The notes under the pieces were generated by a model. The model searched no databases. It was given only the letters and a program-made list of their open reading frames with translations, and had not been told where the DNA came from. From Smallanthus sonchifolius (lineage: Eukaryota > Streptophyta > Magnoliopsida > Asterales > Asteraceae), in contig CM042042.1 of NCBI GenBank assembly GCA_023525975.1, forward strand, positions 751,501-815,500: a stretch of 64,000 nt of DNA, read 5' to 3'. Numbering within the stretch: the first letter of the stretch is position 1; each line of letters starts with the position of its first letter. The position numbers and the translations under genes are program-made. This document shows, one piece after another, positions 43,777 to 55,800 of the stretch.

Positions 43777-44502
43777 TCAAGGAGGAGCAGGGGTGCTAGG
43801 GTCCACAACAGAACACATATGATCAATACCCTCCACAGAAATGTGAGGGGACGCAGACAGACGAGTGATCGGAGAGTGACCTGTAGTAGCAAAAGCAACA
43901 CCAGCATCTTCCATATATTGATTGGCAGAAGGGTCATAGAAAGGAGTCTCTTCAATAGGAATACCCTGGTGGGAAGATTCATACCCGTCAGCAAGTCCCT
44001 TCTGATAACCAACAACAACGCAAGCCCGATTCAGTTCCGAGAGGAGATTGGAAAACTCGTCACATCTTCTGATCCTCTGATACACACGCTGAAATCCGTG
44101 AGTGATTAGCCATTCCCGATCAGCAACAATCTTCTCCACATGATTCTGAGCGCGGCCCAGTTCAACCAGAAGACGCATGTTCTCCTCAGCTACACAGGTT
44201 GCCTCCTACCGGGCCTGATCAACATCATTCTGAAGGACATCCTTTAAATCTTCCTAGTCAATGAGCTTTGTAGAGAGGACAGTGTTCAGATGACGTACCT
44301 CTTCCTATTTAAAAGGAGGTAAAAGAAGAGGGAAAACATAACGTGAGAGACAAGGTTCATAGTCAACAAAAAAAACGTATAACAGTACCTCTTTGGCCTC
44401 AAGCTGAAAGCGATGATAATCGGCATTGGCCTGAGAAGTAGATAGCTCACTATGATAGCGAAGCAGCTCCTTTTCCAAACCAACCATCTTACCCATAGCA
44501 TC
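43777..44502 (-). pseudogene. Tat antisense ORF, 3' exons ('putative gypsy-type transposon' coiled-coil protein)
   Basis: It runs against gag-pol. The minus strand reads a coiled coil (MVGLEKELLRYHSELSTSQA). An 84-bp GT-AG intron follows (44305-44388). The next exon has EELGRAQ-like coils, then ADREWLITHGFQRVYQRIRR and LNRACVVVGYQKGLADGYES, ending at 43777. This resembles the C-terminal region of proteins annotated as putative gypsy-type transposon (Transposase_28-like), whose role is unknown. Two in-frame TAG codons (44256-44254, 44208-44206) break it. The upstream part continues at 63778-64000 on the far side of the nested insertions. Confidence 0.75.
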
Positions 44503-45864
44503 TGATCGGTGTCGAAGGGACTGGTCAAAGATAAAGAATTAGAGTGTCCTAATCACCTTAAACTAGTTAGGGTAAGAAGGGTGTCGAACCACGAAGAGTT
44601 TGTGGTCGGTGCTTAACTTCAATTTACAATGTTATTTATGAAGTGGCAATGGGTCTTTCTGACCAAATACAAGCAATGATTAAGGTGAAATTAACAAATC
44701 CAACAAGCAATGATTATCAACTAGCAAAACGATCACGAGTAATCAAGTAGTAAATAAATGATTTAGATTGTAACAATAATTAAAAAGGAATCACACCCGG
44801 GTTTCAAGGTCACAAGTAATTAGGGATTATCACACCAACATATGAGTTCAAACAATCAAATGGTTATCCAAATCAAATTAACCAAATCTAACCAAGAACA
44901 TCAACATTCATACATCATCGACAAATAGTGTAAAACAATATTCACGAATGAAATCGAGACAAATGTATGCAATATAGAATTAGATTAATCAATAGATTCA
45001 ACACAAATCAAAGTTCATAGCAATTATCATCTAACGGGGTAAATGGTGCAAGAATTTATCGACTCCCGTGAGTTCATAACCAAGTTCATAACCATACTAA
45101 ACACAAAAATTCAAGTATTTCAAACCAAACGATTACAAGAATTGTTTCTCAAAGCTAGCATATGATAAAAACCCTAAAAACTTACAAACAATCCACCCGG
45201 GAATGATTACCGGTGGATTAGCCGCTCATGGTTGTGGAATTCATCTTCGATTCTTCAATAATTCGGTATCAATCTTCACAATCGATCTTGGAATAGTGTT
45301 TCCTAGCCTCCAATCGCCACAAAATCGCCCAAGAAGTGTGTAGAAAAAGATTATTTTGAATTTTGGGAGAAACCCCCAATTAAACATTAAAAATCGGCTG
45401 TTTCACTAAAAATCCATGTCTGAAACGTAATCAGCGTAAGTTTACGCTAGGGGATTAAGCTTACTCCGCCGAGCTGAAAGCTACTGTTTGGAAAAGTGAC
45501 CAGCGTAAGCTTACGCCCCTATGGCGTAATCTTACGCCCCCCTAGGGTATTTCTTAACCAACCTTTTGAATCCGGCTTCTCGAGCTACCCAAAATTCATA
45601 TATTATGGGTCTCGTAACATATTTTCTAGCTCGAGATATGCTTGTTTTAAGTTTTAGCTTCCAGAACTTCCTCATCAGCCTCCATCTTTTGCATAGTTTC
45701 CGATCAACTCCCTCTACTTCCTCCTAAATGCTTCCAAAACACGTACTTAGCATCTAAACACCTACAAATCATAAACACATGCAAAGTAATCGCGTTCCAT
45801 GCTAAATCACACATAAAAACGTATAGTTAAGCATCATAAGCACCTAACGAAGACCTACACATCA
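44503..45864 (-). mobile_element. 3' LTR of the Athila-like element
   Basis: It runs TGATCGGTGTCG...CTACACATCA on the plus strand, with TSD gcatc at 44498-44502. It is the partner of 62424-63772, with a few per cent substitutions and a small extra ACCAAGTTCATA-type duplication near 45078. One of its GCGTAAGCTTACGC palindromes has decayed relative to the 5' LTR. Confidence 0.88.
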
Positions 45865-47578
45865 CATCCCTACACTTGAGTTTTGCTTGCCCTCAAGCAA
45901 ATTCTTTTGCTTCAAATCCACATTTCAAAATCTCAAACACTTGTTTTAACTAAACATAAGCTAGGGTCCAAGGTCATGCAAAATTCATAAGAATTATACT
46001 CTCAACCGATTTACAATCCAACAAACCATCGATGAGTTTTTAAACAAAAGGTAATATTGGAACGCGCTTAACTCATATCTAGTTATGACTTTGCATGCAC
46101 ACACCCCTCACAATCAATCACTACCCTCGGTTTCATATCTGGACTAGCGATGATGTGCTAGTATTTTTCACTCAAACCCAAACAATGAACCACATTATCA
46201 TAAGTTTGCATATTGATCACATCTCCTCCTATTAACACAACTAACATGCACAAATCAAAAGGTCTTTTAAGGGTTGTAATGTAGGCTAGGGTTATGGGCA
46301 TGGATAGTGATTTTTAAAGTGGCTATAGGTAAGTGGAATTCAACTAATGAAGTTACAAATCAATTTAAAACTTTCAAATCTCTACTATGAGTATAAATGA
46401 CCCATTAACACTAAAGTTCTTATTTCTTCAAACTATCAAATGAAACTTGGGTTAAACTGACCCAATAACATCTTTTATTGTAGCTCAAACTAATACTCAA
46501 AACTTTGGGCAAATGACCCAATACTATTTTTGTATTTCTTTTTCATTCATTTTTTTTTCTTTTTTCTTTTTTTTTTATCTCAATTGCAACCGCAACTACA
46601 ACAATCTAAGTTAATTGAATTCCAACTCACGGGTTTAAAAAGAAAATGCTAAAAAGGTGAATGGCTAATGTTATGGGTTTTGTCAAAACAAAAGGTATAG
46701 GCTCAGAGTGGGCATCTAGTGGATATTAACAGGTAAGGGTATAAAAATGGCTAAGAATAAAAACGGTTTCTTCTAATGCCTTTATCATTTTTGTGCAATC
46801 AATTGGTTCAAGGTCTCAACATGTATCAACACCATGCAAGTTCTAAAATGTGAAACAAAGTGGCCAACCACTCAAATAAGCGAATATATATATCAATTTG
46901 GCTCAAAATCTCACAAAAACGGTGGGAATAGGTTACTGACATGTGCATGCGAACCATCACCTTCAACTTTGTTACTCCCGAATTCAACATTTCCAATTTT
47001 TTTTTATTTTTTATCATTTGTTGGAAAGACTTAATCAAGTACTTAGCGAATCAACCATGACCAAAGACCTCTGACTAACACTTTTTATAATAATTATCAA
47101 AAAATTTGTATGGTTTCCAAGATTTCCCACATCCCCACACTTGAACCTTACATTGTCCCAATGTAAATAGTTATGAAATATAAAAGTGCGGTTAGTGAGT
47201 GCCAAACAAATCTAACACCCAACCTCCAAAATTCAAGAAGTAAATTCCCAAACCATAAACATCAACCCAAGCAATCAACCAAGTTTCAAACAAAAAACAC
47301 ACAAAAATAAACAAGAAAAAAAAATAGTTCAATCAAAACAACATAAATATGAGAAAGAGTACATGGACCTGATTAGAGGCGATCATAGAGTGCCCGAACC
47401 ACCACCAAAAATGGACTCGTAAGTCTTCCATGAGTCTTCCCCACACTTGAGTGTTGCTATGGTGACGAAACTAAAACACACAACACAAAACAATAAAAAG
47501 ACAAAATAAAGACAATCACAAGCCGGGTTGCCTCCCGGTTAGCGCTAAGTTTATTGTCCTCAGCCCGACATTACCTCC
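45865..47578. other. non-coding 3' region of the Athila-like element
   Basis: There is no pol sequence here. A pyrimidine tract of about 40 bp at 46545-46585 (polypurine on the element's strand) and repeated TGACCCA(A/T)TAACA phrases at 46390-46520 are the only structures. Next to the LTR the element strand reads AGTGTAGGGATG, a plausible plus-strand primer. Confidence 0.55.
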
Positions 47579-48262
47579 TTATGAAGGTTGAAACATAAAC
47601 TTGCTTCCACTAGCTCCCCCACCACATTGGTTGTTATCACTCCAACTCCAAGTCACCCCTCTTGTAAACTCCACATCAAACAAATCTCCTTTCTCGTTCG
47701 GATGTTGGACATGGTCGGGTGGCTTCTTTGCATCTTTCAACCTCTCAGTTTCCTTCTCGATTGCCTTCGGCTCATCTTTCACATTAAACCTGTCAAACAT
47801 AATACCTTTCTTTTTGGTGTCACCCTCATTTGCCTTGGCACGAGGATGGCACACGTTAGTAGTAACTGATTTTGAACATTTATTTTCAATCGAATATGTA
47901 AATAAATTTGAAAAAATATTTATTTTCAACTTACGATTCCCAAAGGTCATGTCAACAGTGCCGTTTCGACAATTGATTTGCGCATTTGCGGTTGCCAAAA
48001 ACGGTCTTCCCAAAATCACTCGTGGCTCCTCCTCCTTAGCAAGTGGTGCATAATCGAGCACCAAGAAATCTCCCGGATAGTAAAATTCTCTAATCTTCAC
48101 AGCCACTCCCACTAATTTCCCCCGAGGACGCGTGCATGTAGCATTTGCTAACACCAACGTGGTGTTGTATTCTTCTAATGGACCAAAATTGTATTGGTCA
48201 TATACGCTCCCCGGTAAAATGCTCACCCCCGCTCCATAATCTAATAATGTCAAATTAGTTTT
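47579..48262 (-). pseudogene. pro: Athila-like aspartic protease
   Basis: The minus strand reads LLDYGAGVSILPGSVYDQYN, then VILGRPFLATANAQINC. This is the retropepsin-like protease of Athila-type Gag-Pol. The active-site triplet is D-Y-G followed by AG, where relatives usually have D-L-G-A-S. A stop at 48266 separates it from gag. The frame ends in a low-complexity acidic/basic tail at 47579 instead of running into RT. Confidence 0.8.
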
Positions 48263-48265
48263 AAA

Positions 48266-50388
48266 TTATCCAATTTGAATAGGAACTAAGGGTTCTCCAA
48301 ACTTAATTTCCTCCTCTTCTCTTTCTTCACCTTTTTCATTACCATGAGCCACATCAATTGCACTAACATGATGTTTTGGGTTCAATGTGGTGTCACTCGG
48401 CAATTTACCTTCATTTTGCTTGAATTGAGCTATTTCTTGTGCCAATTGCCCAACTTGTCTCTCCAATGCCGCGTGAGACTTATCTCTCACTTCATTCTTC
48501 CTTTTGGATTCTTTCATCATCTCCAACAGTGCATCCAATTTTGAATTAAAAGCATCATCACCCCCCGATGATCCACCTTGTTGTTGATGATCTTGATTGT
48601 AATTCCTTGGGGGGTAATTTGTGTTTCAGTTATTGTTATAAGAGCTCCTTTGGTAACCACCCGAATTATAATTGCTTTGTTGACGAGGTTGGTATGACGA
48701 AGTACCTGGATTTGAACCTTGGAAATTTGGGTTCAATGGGTTTGACGCATCCCCATATTTGAAGTTGGGATGATTCCTTGAGCTCGGGTGATAGGAGTTT
48801 GAGTTTGTATCATATGGTTTCCTATCACCAAAAACTTGGTTCACTTCTTCTTGTCTACCATCTTGCATTGAGCAATTCATCGCTTTATGCCCCAAATCTC
48901 CACAATTTTCACAAACATCAAATCGGGTTTTTACTCCCGCTACTTCTTTCTTCTCACTTTTCCTCAGCAATGCTAACTCTCTTTCCATGGATGCCAACCT
49001 CTCTTTTGTTTCATAGTCTGGGACGGACTTAGAAATTGAGTGTTTGGCTCTACGGCTAGCCGATGCCTCGGCTTTAGAAATTTGGCTCATCCGTTCCAAG
49101 AAATCCCAATCTTCTTCTTCGGGATTAGATAACAAAGTTCCATTACTTGTGGACTTCAAAATTTTCCTTTCCTCTTGAGTCAAACCATCAACAAAACACT
49201 TTACCAATTCCCACAACTCAATTTGATGGTGGGGGCATTTCCTTAACAACTCTTTGAAGCGTGTAAAGGCTTCATGTAAAGGCTCACCCGTTTGTTGTTG
49301 AAAGGTCCGAATCTCAATTCGGGAGTCATTCGTCTTCGCAACCGAATAGTACTCATCCAAGAAGACTTGTTGCATTTCATCCCATGTGTGGATGCTATTA
49401 GCCGGCAATGTGATGAACCATTGCTTTGCTCGATCCTTGAGTGAAAACTGAAAAAGTCTAAGTTTGACCTCGCTTTGATCGAAGTTCTCATCTCCAATTG
49501 TGCTACAGATGGCGGCAAACTCGGCTAAATGGGTGTATGGTTCTTCGGTAACCATGCCATGAAATGTGGGAGAACGTTGATATAATTTGGCCTTGACTTG
49601 AATCGCCTCATTCCGGGAATTGGTGGAACAATTGGAGAAGCATTCTCCGAAATAGCCGGTCGAAAGCGACCATTAACTCCACCCATAGGGGCTACCGGTT
49701 GTCTTCGGTTTTCATTGTTGTAGCCCCCATTAACTCTCCTCCCTTATTGTCTAGGAGGATAACCAAATCTCTGAGGTCTACCCGTTTAACCCATTGGTTT
49801 TCTGGCCCTTTGGTGAACATAATTCACCTCTTCTTCCTCTCCAAAGCCTTGCCCCTCGTTATATTCTCCAAATTGGCTCCTCTCACCATCTTCATACTCG
49901 TAATCTCCAAACCCATCACCATTCCCAACATCTTCATTATCCTCATACCCAAAGTATTCACCATCTTCATCCTCCCAACCATCGTTCTCATTGTCATTTC
50001 TTGGTTGAGCTCCAAATATGTTTCCAGGAGGGGTTTGACTTTGTTGTGGTCCCCTTCTTCCTTGGTACGCGGGATTGGTATGGATGTTAACGGGTCGGTT
50101 TTGTTGAACTGTACCCGACCCACGGGGTTGGTTGTTATTGATAGGTATAGATGGGGTTGGGGTTCGGTGAGGTGGAGTTGGTGGGCGGTTAGGGATAGGG
50201 CCTCTGTTTGGAGTTGGGCCACGGTTTCTTATGCTAGTTCCAGAATGACAGCTTCGACTATCCATAGATGATGGTTCCGATGAAATGGGTTGTAAATTTT
50301 GTTGTTGGGTTCGGTTTTGCCTTGCTATCCTCTCAATTTCTGGTTCAAAAACAAGCGGTGAAGTCCTCCCGGATGAACGGGTACGCAT
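48266..50388 (-). pseudogene. gag: Athila-like gag
   Basis: The N-terminal frame (50388-49786) starts MRTRSSGRTSPLVFEPE and is rich in Pro, Asn, Asp and Glu. A stop and a frame change (49786-49560) follow. The capsid core then reads VKLRLFQFSLKDRAKQWF, TWDEMQQVFLDEYYSVAKT and ELLRKCPHHQIELWELV. The zinc knuckle CENCGDLGHKAMNC (C-x2-C-x4-H-x4-C) is intact near 48910. The last segment is a Lys/Glu-rich coil (48538-48266). Gag would form the particle shell; this copy is broken. Confidence 0.85.
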
Positions 50389-50476
50389 GCACTAATCTGT
50401 CACCTGCACACACACACAAACACCACGCGTAACATAAAAATAGAAGAAGATTAACCAAACAAAACAAGTAACAAAT

Positions 50477-52985
50477 TGTGACACCCAACATTTCAGGTTA
50501 ATATCCGTACACGATATAAACGAGTTTATATTATATTTGTTTTCGTGATTTACCTAATTGCATAAATTAGGGCATTAAAGTCTAAGAAAAGCCGTAAATT
50601 GTCTCATTTTATATTTTGGTAATTCTAGGAGTTACCAGTTTACATCGCAAATGACCAGAAAAATATATAGGCATATATTCACAAACTTTACGTGGAACAG
50701 TAAATTATTTTTAGAATAAATTTATAATACCGTGGAGAACCTAAACCAAATTAAATTACCCTTTTAAAACTATAATTGATATTAATACCCTTAATAAATT
50801 TTACACTTAAATCATGGTTTGATTTATTTTAACCCAAACCCCAACCCACTACTTTGACCTTCTCGGTCGAAGCCAGAGAAAACCCCCCCATTCTCACGTC
50901 ACTATTTACCTCACATTCAAATTCTTTATACTAAAACTCATACAGCCTATTGCGAAAATTCAGATGAAACCATACCCCTTTCAATCAAAAGTCTCACTAA
51001 ACCCTTTTATCACTCATTTTCTTACGGCAAACATCCCATTTCTCTCCAATTCGAAGTCCAATTTTAAGGCAAAATCCATCACAAATTCGGTGTTTTAAGA
51101 AAAGTTTCAAGTGTTTTCTCGAGAATCAAGCTAAGGAGCTCAGGATCATTCTCTATTTTCTCTCATTATCTTCATCTCTGTTTTAAGGTAAAAACTCAAT
51201 ACTATCTACAATATTTTCTTTTAAAACCGTAGCTAAGCATACAAAATATTCAAACGTAAGTAAGATAACAAGAAAAGTGTGTCGAATTCAAGTTTAAAAC
51301 ATAAAAATATGCAGGACTGATTCTGTCAATCAGAATTGCAGTAATCGAAACTAAGAGTTTCGATACCTGTTTCTCAATCGAAACTAGGAGTTTCGATACC
51401 AGTTTGATCGAAACTAGGAGTTTCGATACCCAGTTTGCTTAATCGAAACTAGGTAGTTTCGACCTCTGTCCTGTTCAATCGAAACTAGGTAGTTTCGATA
51501 CCTGGTCATCAGTCCCATTTAGAAGTAACTTAGAACTGTTTTTACTACAAAACAAGTGTTGAACAACTAAGAAGACATTTTAAACAAACACAACCAGATT
51601 TACAAAGTCGGTGGACAATTTGCAATATGAGACATTCGGTCTTAACACAATTTACCCTTTCATATCTAGGGTACAAATAGTCAAGCTGACTAGAACAAAT
51701 ATCGTTACAAGCATACACAAACTCAAGGTGAGTTCACTGTCCCCTTTTAACTTTTAATGTTTTAGAAACATCGGGGGAGAAACATACTTGCATAACACGT
51801 TTGAAAACACGAAACATCATTACTTGATACATCTTAGAAAACATGGAACACGTACTTATAAACATTTTCATATGGTAACAAGAAAACAAGACCCGACCTT
51901 TATGTTTGCATGAGTGAACACGTTTGGAGCTCGTAAAGTCCCCTGACCATCATATTTTATAACCATTAGCTAAGGATAGCCTGGGATTCTATGGATAGTA
52001 CTATTGGGTCTGACACCCCCGGTCATGGTTAGTCGCGCTAACCATGGGTCCCTCTGGCCAAATGACCGCATAGTGTTCTAATATTGCTCGTGAGGTACGA
52101 GTGAGGGGCAAAACACCTGGTCTTGGTTTGGTTATGCCTCATGTATGTACATATTATTTGTATTCCTAGCTAGTCTACAAATGGGTCAACATTACTTGTT
52201 TTGTTTATCATATTCATTGAAACGTTTTCGTGCAGATGGATCTGCCAATCACTTATACACCAATGGTTTTGCCATTCGTTTACGTGGAAATGTTTTTATC
52301 AATGTTTTCAAGGAAAACAGTTTCATATTATGGCCATGTACACATTATCAATGTTTTAAGGAAAAACGACTTATTTTATGACTATGACGTCATCACATGT
52401 TTTCATTGGGAAAACTACTCGTTTTATGACTATGAAGTCATCACATGTTTTCATTGGGAAAACTACTCGTTTTATGACTATGAAGTCATCACAGGTTTTC
52501 ATTGGGAAAACTACTCGTTTTATGACTATGAAGTCATCACATGTTTTCGAGGAAAACAACCTTACATTAAACCCGTGTACATATTTTAAATGTTTTCAAG
52601 GAAAACAGTTTCGTATCATGGCCATGTACACAATATCAATGTTTTCAAGGAAAATCACTTTACATTGCAACATTCAAACCTGTGAACTCACCAACCTTTG
52701 TGTTGACATTTTTAAGTATGTTTTTCAGGTAATTCATAGCCATGGCACGGTTGGAATAGACTAGCTATGTTGGATCAATTCCTAGTAGCTGGAAGGACGT
52801 AGAATATCAAGTCTCAAGTCTATCGTTGATCTAGAAGAACTTAGATCATAGTATTACTTAGTTTTAGTAATTGTATATGTAATCAAGTCTTAGAAATCAC
52901 TATTACAGCTTCCGCTATCGTGTAATGAACCAATCGTTGCAACCTGAATTTATTTAATAAGTAAATAAAATTTAGGGGTGTGACA
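50477..52985 (+). mobile_element. LTR 1 of the Tekay-like chromovirus (LTR 'B')
   Basis: It runs TGTGACACCCAAC...GGGGTGTGACA (2509 bp) and is preceded by TSD caaat (50472-50476). Five hairpin units on TCGAAACT...AGTTTCGA lie at 51344-51505. A donor-like AAG/GTGAGTTCAC is at 51725-51737. Four 48-bp repeats lie at 52378-52545. The exact complement of the donor arm is at 52682-52692 and an acceptor-like TTTTTCAG ends at 52728. The PBS follows directly. Confidence 0.9.
52378..52545 (+). repeat. four tandem 48-bp repeats in LTR 1
   Basis: The unit contains GTTTTCATTGGGAAAACTAC and TTTTATGACTATGAAGTCATCA. Because 48 is a multiple of three, several frames stay open on both strands, giving false proteins with 16-residue repeats. 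The first unit has TGACGTCA where the others have TGAAGTCA. It is repeated in LTR 2 at 59181-59348. Confidence 0.88.
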
Positions 52986-55800
52986 GATTGGTATCAGAGC
53001 CATGGTTTTAGCGAATTAGGTTTCCTTAGTGATACCTAGGCTCTAACCGGACTCATTTAGGGACCAAGATTTCTAAGACTTGCATCACACTAAAAACACC
53101 CAAGACTTGAGCATAGGAATTCCAACCGTTATCGAACAATTTGTGTAGACTATTAGTGTATGGAGTTACACTAGGGTACCATTAGCTACACTAATACAAT
53201 TACATAACACATGTAATGAACACTTAAACACATACAACAATGTGAAAATAATAAACAAATATAATATGTTACTATTCGGATTACGAGTCAAGAATAACGG
53301 GTACTCAGTATACTGCAACCTTAGAAGATCGAGTTACGAGCTGAGCTTGGACTAAGACGACAACGACCGTCAGTTACCGATCTTGGTATTACAACAGACT
53401 GAACCCGTACCAAAATTTGTACCCATACCTGCACCATACCGACAACTACTCCAGCTATGGAGGCAAATATCTTTTTAACGTATTTACGATATAAATACTC
53501 TCCTTCATAAGTTGTCAGATCGGATGCCTAGACTCTCGCCATGAGATATGGCAGACAGGATTGCCCAGACAGAAGGGAATTCAAGGTGGATAAGCAGGAC
53601 TAAGTGGGAGAGAACTCCAAGGGTTAGGAGACCCAGACATACATCAGGATCATGTGGATCCATGCATATATACAGACTTGGAGCACAAGTTGCTCGACAC
53701 TCATTTGAGGATCTCTGCCCAACACATAGTGCCTGAATTTCACCATACACATTTTATTTTAAGAGACACTGGTGGTGCCTCTCTACCATTAGCCTCATCC
53801 GACAACATACAAATTCGACAGATTCAGGAGTATTGGTACACATAATGAAGAGTAATCCGATAAAACAACACACACCCCTGTGCAAATGTGCAAACACAAT
53901 ATAACGATTATTTCAAATCCCTTTTGATTAGAAGCTGGGGATAGGAGAAACACTATAGGGATCAGGCAAGGCAAATTATTATTACGGGTGCACACGTAAT
54001 CATAATTTGCAGTGCATGGAAACTGTAGTAAGTCTTGCTGTCCAAGCTAATGATCAATCCATGTTCTCAATCACTTGATTAAGGATTGAATCCTATCAAA
54101 TCAGACTTCTCAATTAGGTGCTCACAAAGCATTCTCCTAGTTTTGGAGAAACGAGAGAAATTCAAATTGAATTCAACCAATCCTTAGTAAATCCTGAACG
54201 ACGAAGGAATTCGCACATTCATTCTTTGAGATTCTACTTGTCAGGAATGCTTCAAATTGAGCGTTACCACAACTAACACTTACAGTAATTGCACAACTAT
54301 TGTGGGAGATTATAGCGTAATCTCAGGATCCATCATACAGTTCAATCTCACAATTGCTTGAAAGTTACGCCAAGTGTGTTATGCACTAACTTCAGTAATA
54401 TGGCAGGATATTATTCTGACCCGCATACACATGGCACCTATGGATATTGTGAAAGCTCGACATGAGACAAGTAGGAAATCGGACATTTCAGAATGTCGGT
54501 CAAACAGGATTGCTCTCGCAGCCATTGACATTCAATATACCTTTAAGTCTGACTATTCTCTCTGCAATGGATAAGTCGGGGTTGATGCTCAAGCGAATGC
54601 CAAAGAAACCTAAGTGTGGACTAACGACTATTGTCGCACTAACCGGAAAACGACATGCAAAACTCTTAAAGGAGTCCCAAAATGCGGAATTTCATGCTAA
54701 TCTCATTAGCTCATGATATGCATAAGGGGCGTAAGCTCGAGCTATTCACAACAGGCCACTGTTCACAAAGAGCTGAGAAGAATAATTCATTACTCTTTTG
54801 TACTTGCACTTCCCAAAGGTTCATTTTGATGGATGGATCCCAGATGTAGCCTAGAAGAGAGGTGTGATTGCATCTTTCACTCCTAGTTTTCTATAATTGG
54901 GAAGCTCTAGAGCATCTATTGTTAAGAAATGATCTCTTGGAGTAGACTCAGTTAGAATACAAAAGTCTCAACGTTTAACACTCATTACCTTAATTTTATC
55001 CTTGTGCTAAGGATTTTGAGGCTATAACCTATATGAGTGGAATACGTAACAGTAAGTCACCAAAGCACCATTCAAACACTAAGGAAGTGCATACACACTG
55101 TATGACAAATAGTTGGCTATCAACCCTTTCTGCCAACTTAATTGGTTGACAAACCCATAGCCCATTTTGGGGAAAGCACTAATTCGATGAGACCATTCTC
55201 ACAGTATTACTATTCATTCCCTCAGCTAGACTGAATGTGAATATTCCAAACAAACATCGAACTTCGTATGGCTTACATACTTTGAAGTTATGATAGTCGA
55301 GACATGAGTTTACAGATCAGGACGCTACAACCCAAAGGCTAGTCTGCCTCAGAAGGGTGGTACAAGCAACGGGTAAAGTGGTGATTAGACTCGAACTTTG
55401 CTAGTAAGAGCACACAAGGAATCTTGAAATATTAAATCAATTATGACCCATTTTAAAGGAAGATCATAGATAACACGAAACCGGAATTAAGAATAAAGTC
55501 TTAGTCCGAGAAAATGCTTTCGAAAAGCATAAGAGGGACAAACATAAAGTTTCATTTCCGTACTGTGTCATTACTACCCAGTATTCAACTAAAACCTAGA
55601 CACCTCGTCGAGTAATTCTTTCCTAAGATCTATAGAGATCTGCTTTTGTGACAAAGTGAGCAGACGAATAGAGGGTATGTGTCAACATACGCTCAAGATT
55701 CGCAGGCACCATTCCTTTCATTACCAGGAATGAGCATCACATAACCCTACCATATTGAGGGTAATCAAATAAAGTGGTTCTTGCACGTTTAATATAGTTA
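52986..55800 (+). other. internal domain of the Tekay-like element, unrecognisable part
   Basis: This stretch should hold gag, protease, RT and RNase H, but I could not recognise any of them in any frame. Either it is very decayed or the element carries substituted sequence. The short frames on both strands are not supported as genes. Confidence 0.5.
52989..53001 (+). other. primer-binding site, initiator tRNA-Met type
   Basis: TGGTATCAGAGCC, complementary to the 3' end of plant initiator tRNA-Met, begins three bases after LTR 1. It is present again at 59792-59804 after LTR 2. Confidence 0.9.

Noticed and set aside
43624..44109. A 161-residue plus-strand frame after Tat integrase
   Set aside because: It is the shadow of the minus-strand antisense ORF, which has the recognisable sequence and a proper intron.
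52145..52764. 119- and 128-residue frames with 16-residue repeats (also at 58948-59567)
   Set aside because: They come from 48-bp tandem repeats in an LTR; frames are open on both strands and are identical in both LTRs.
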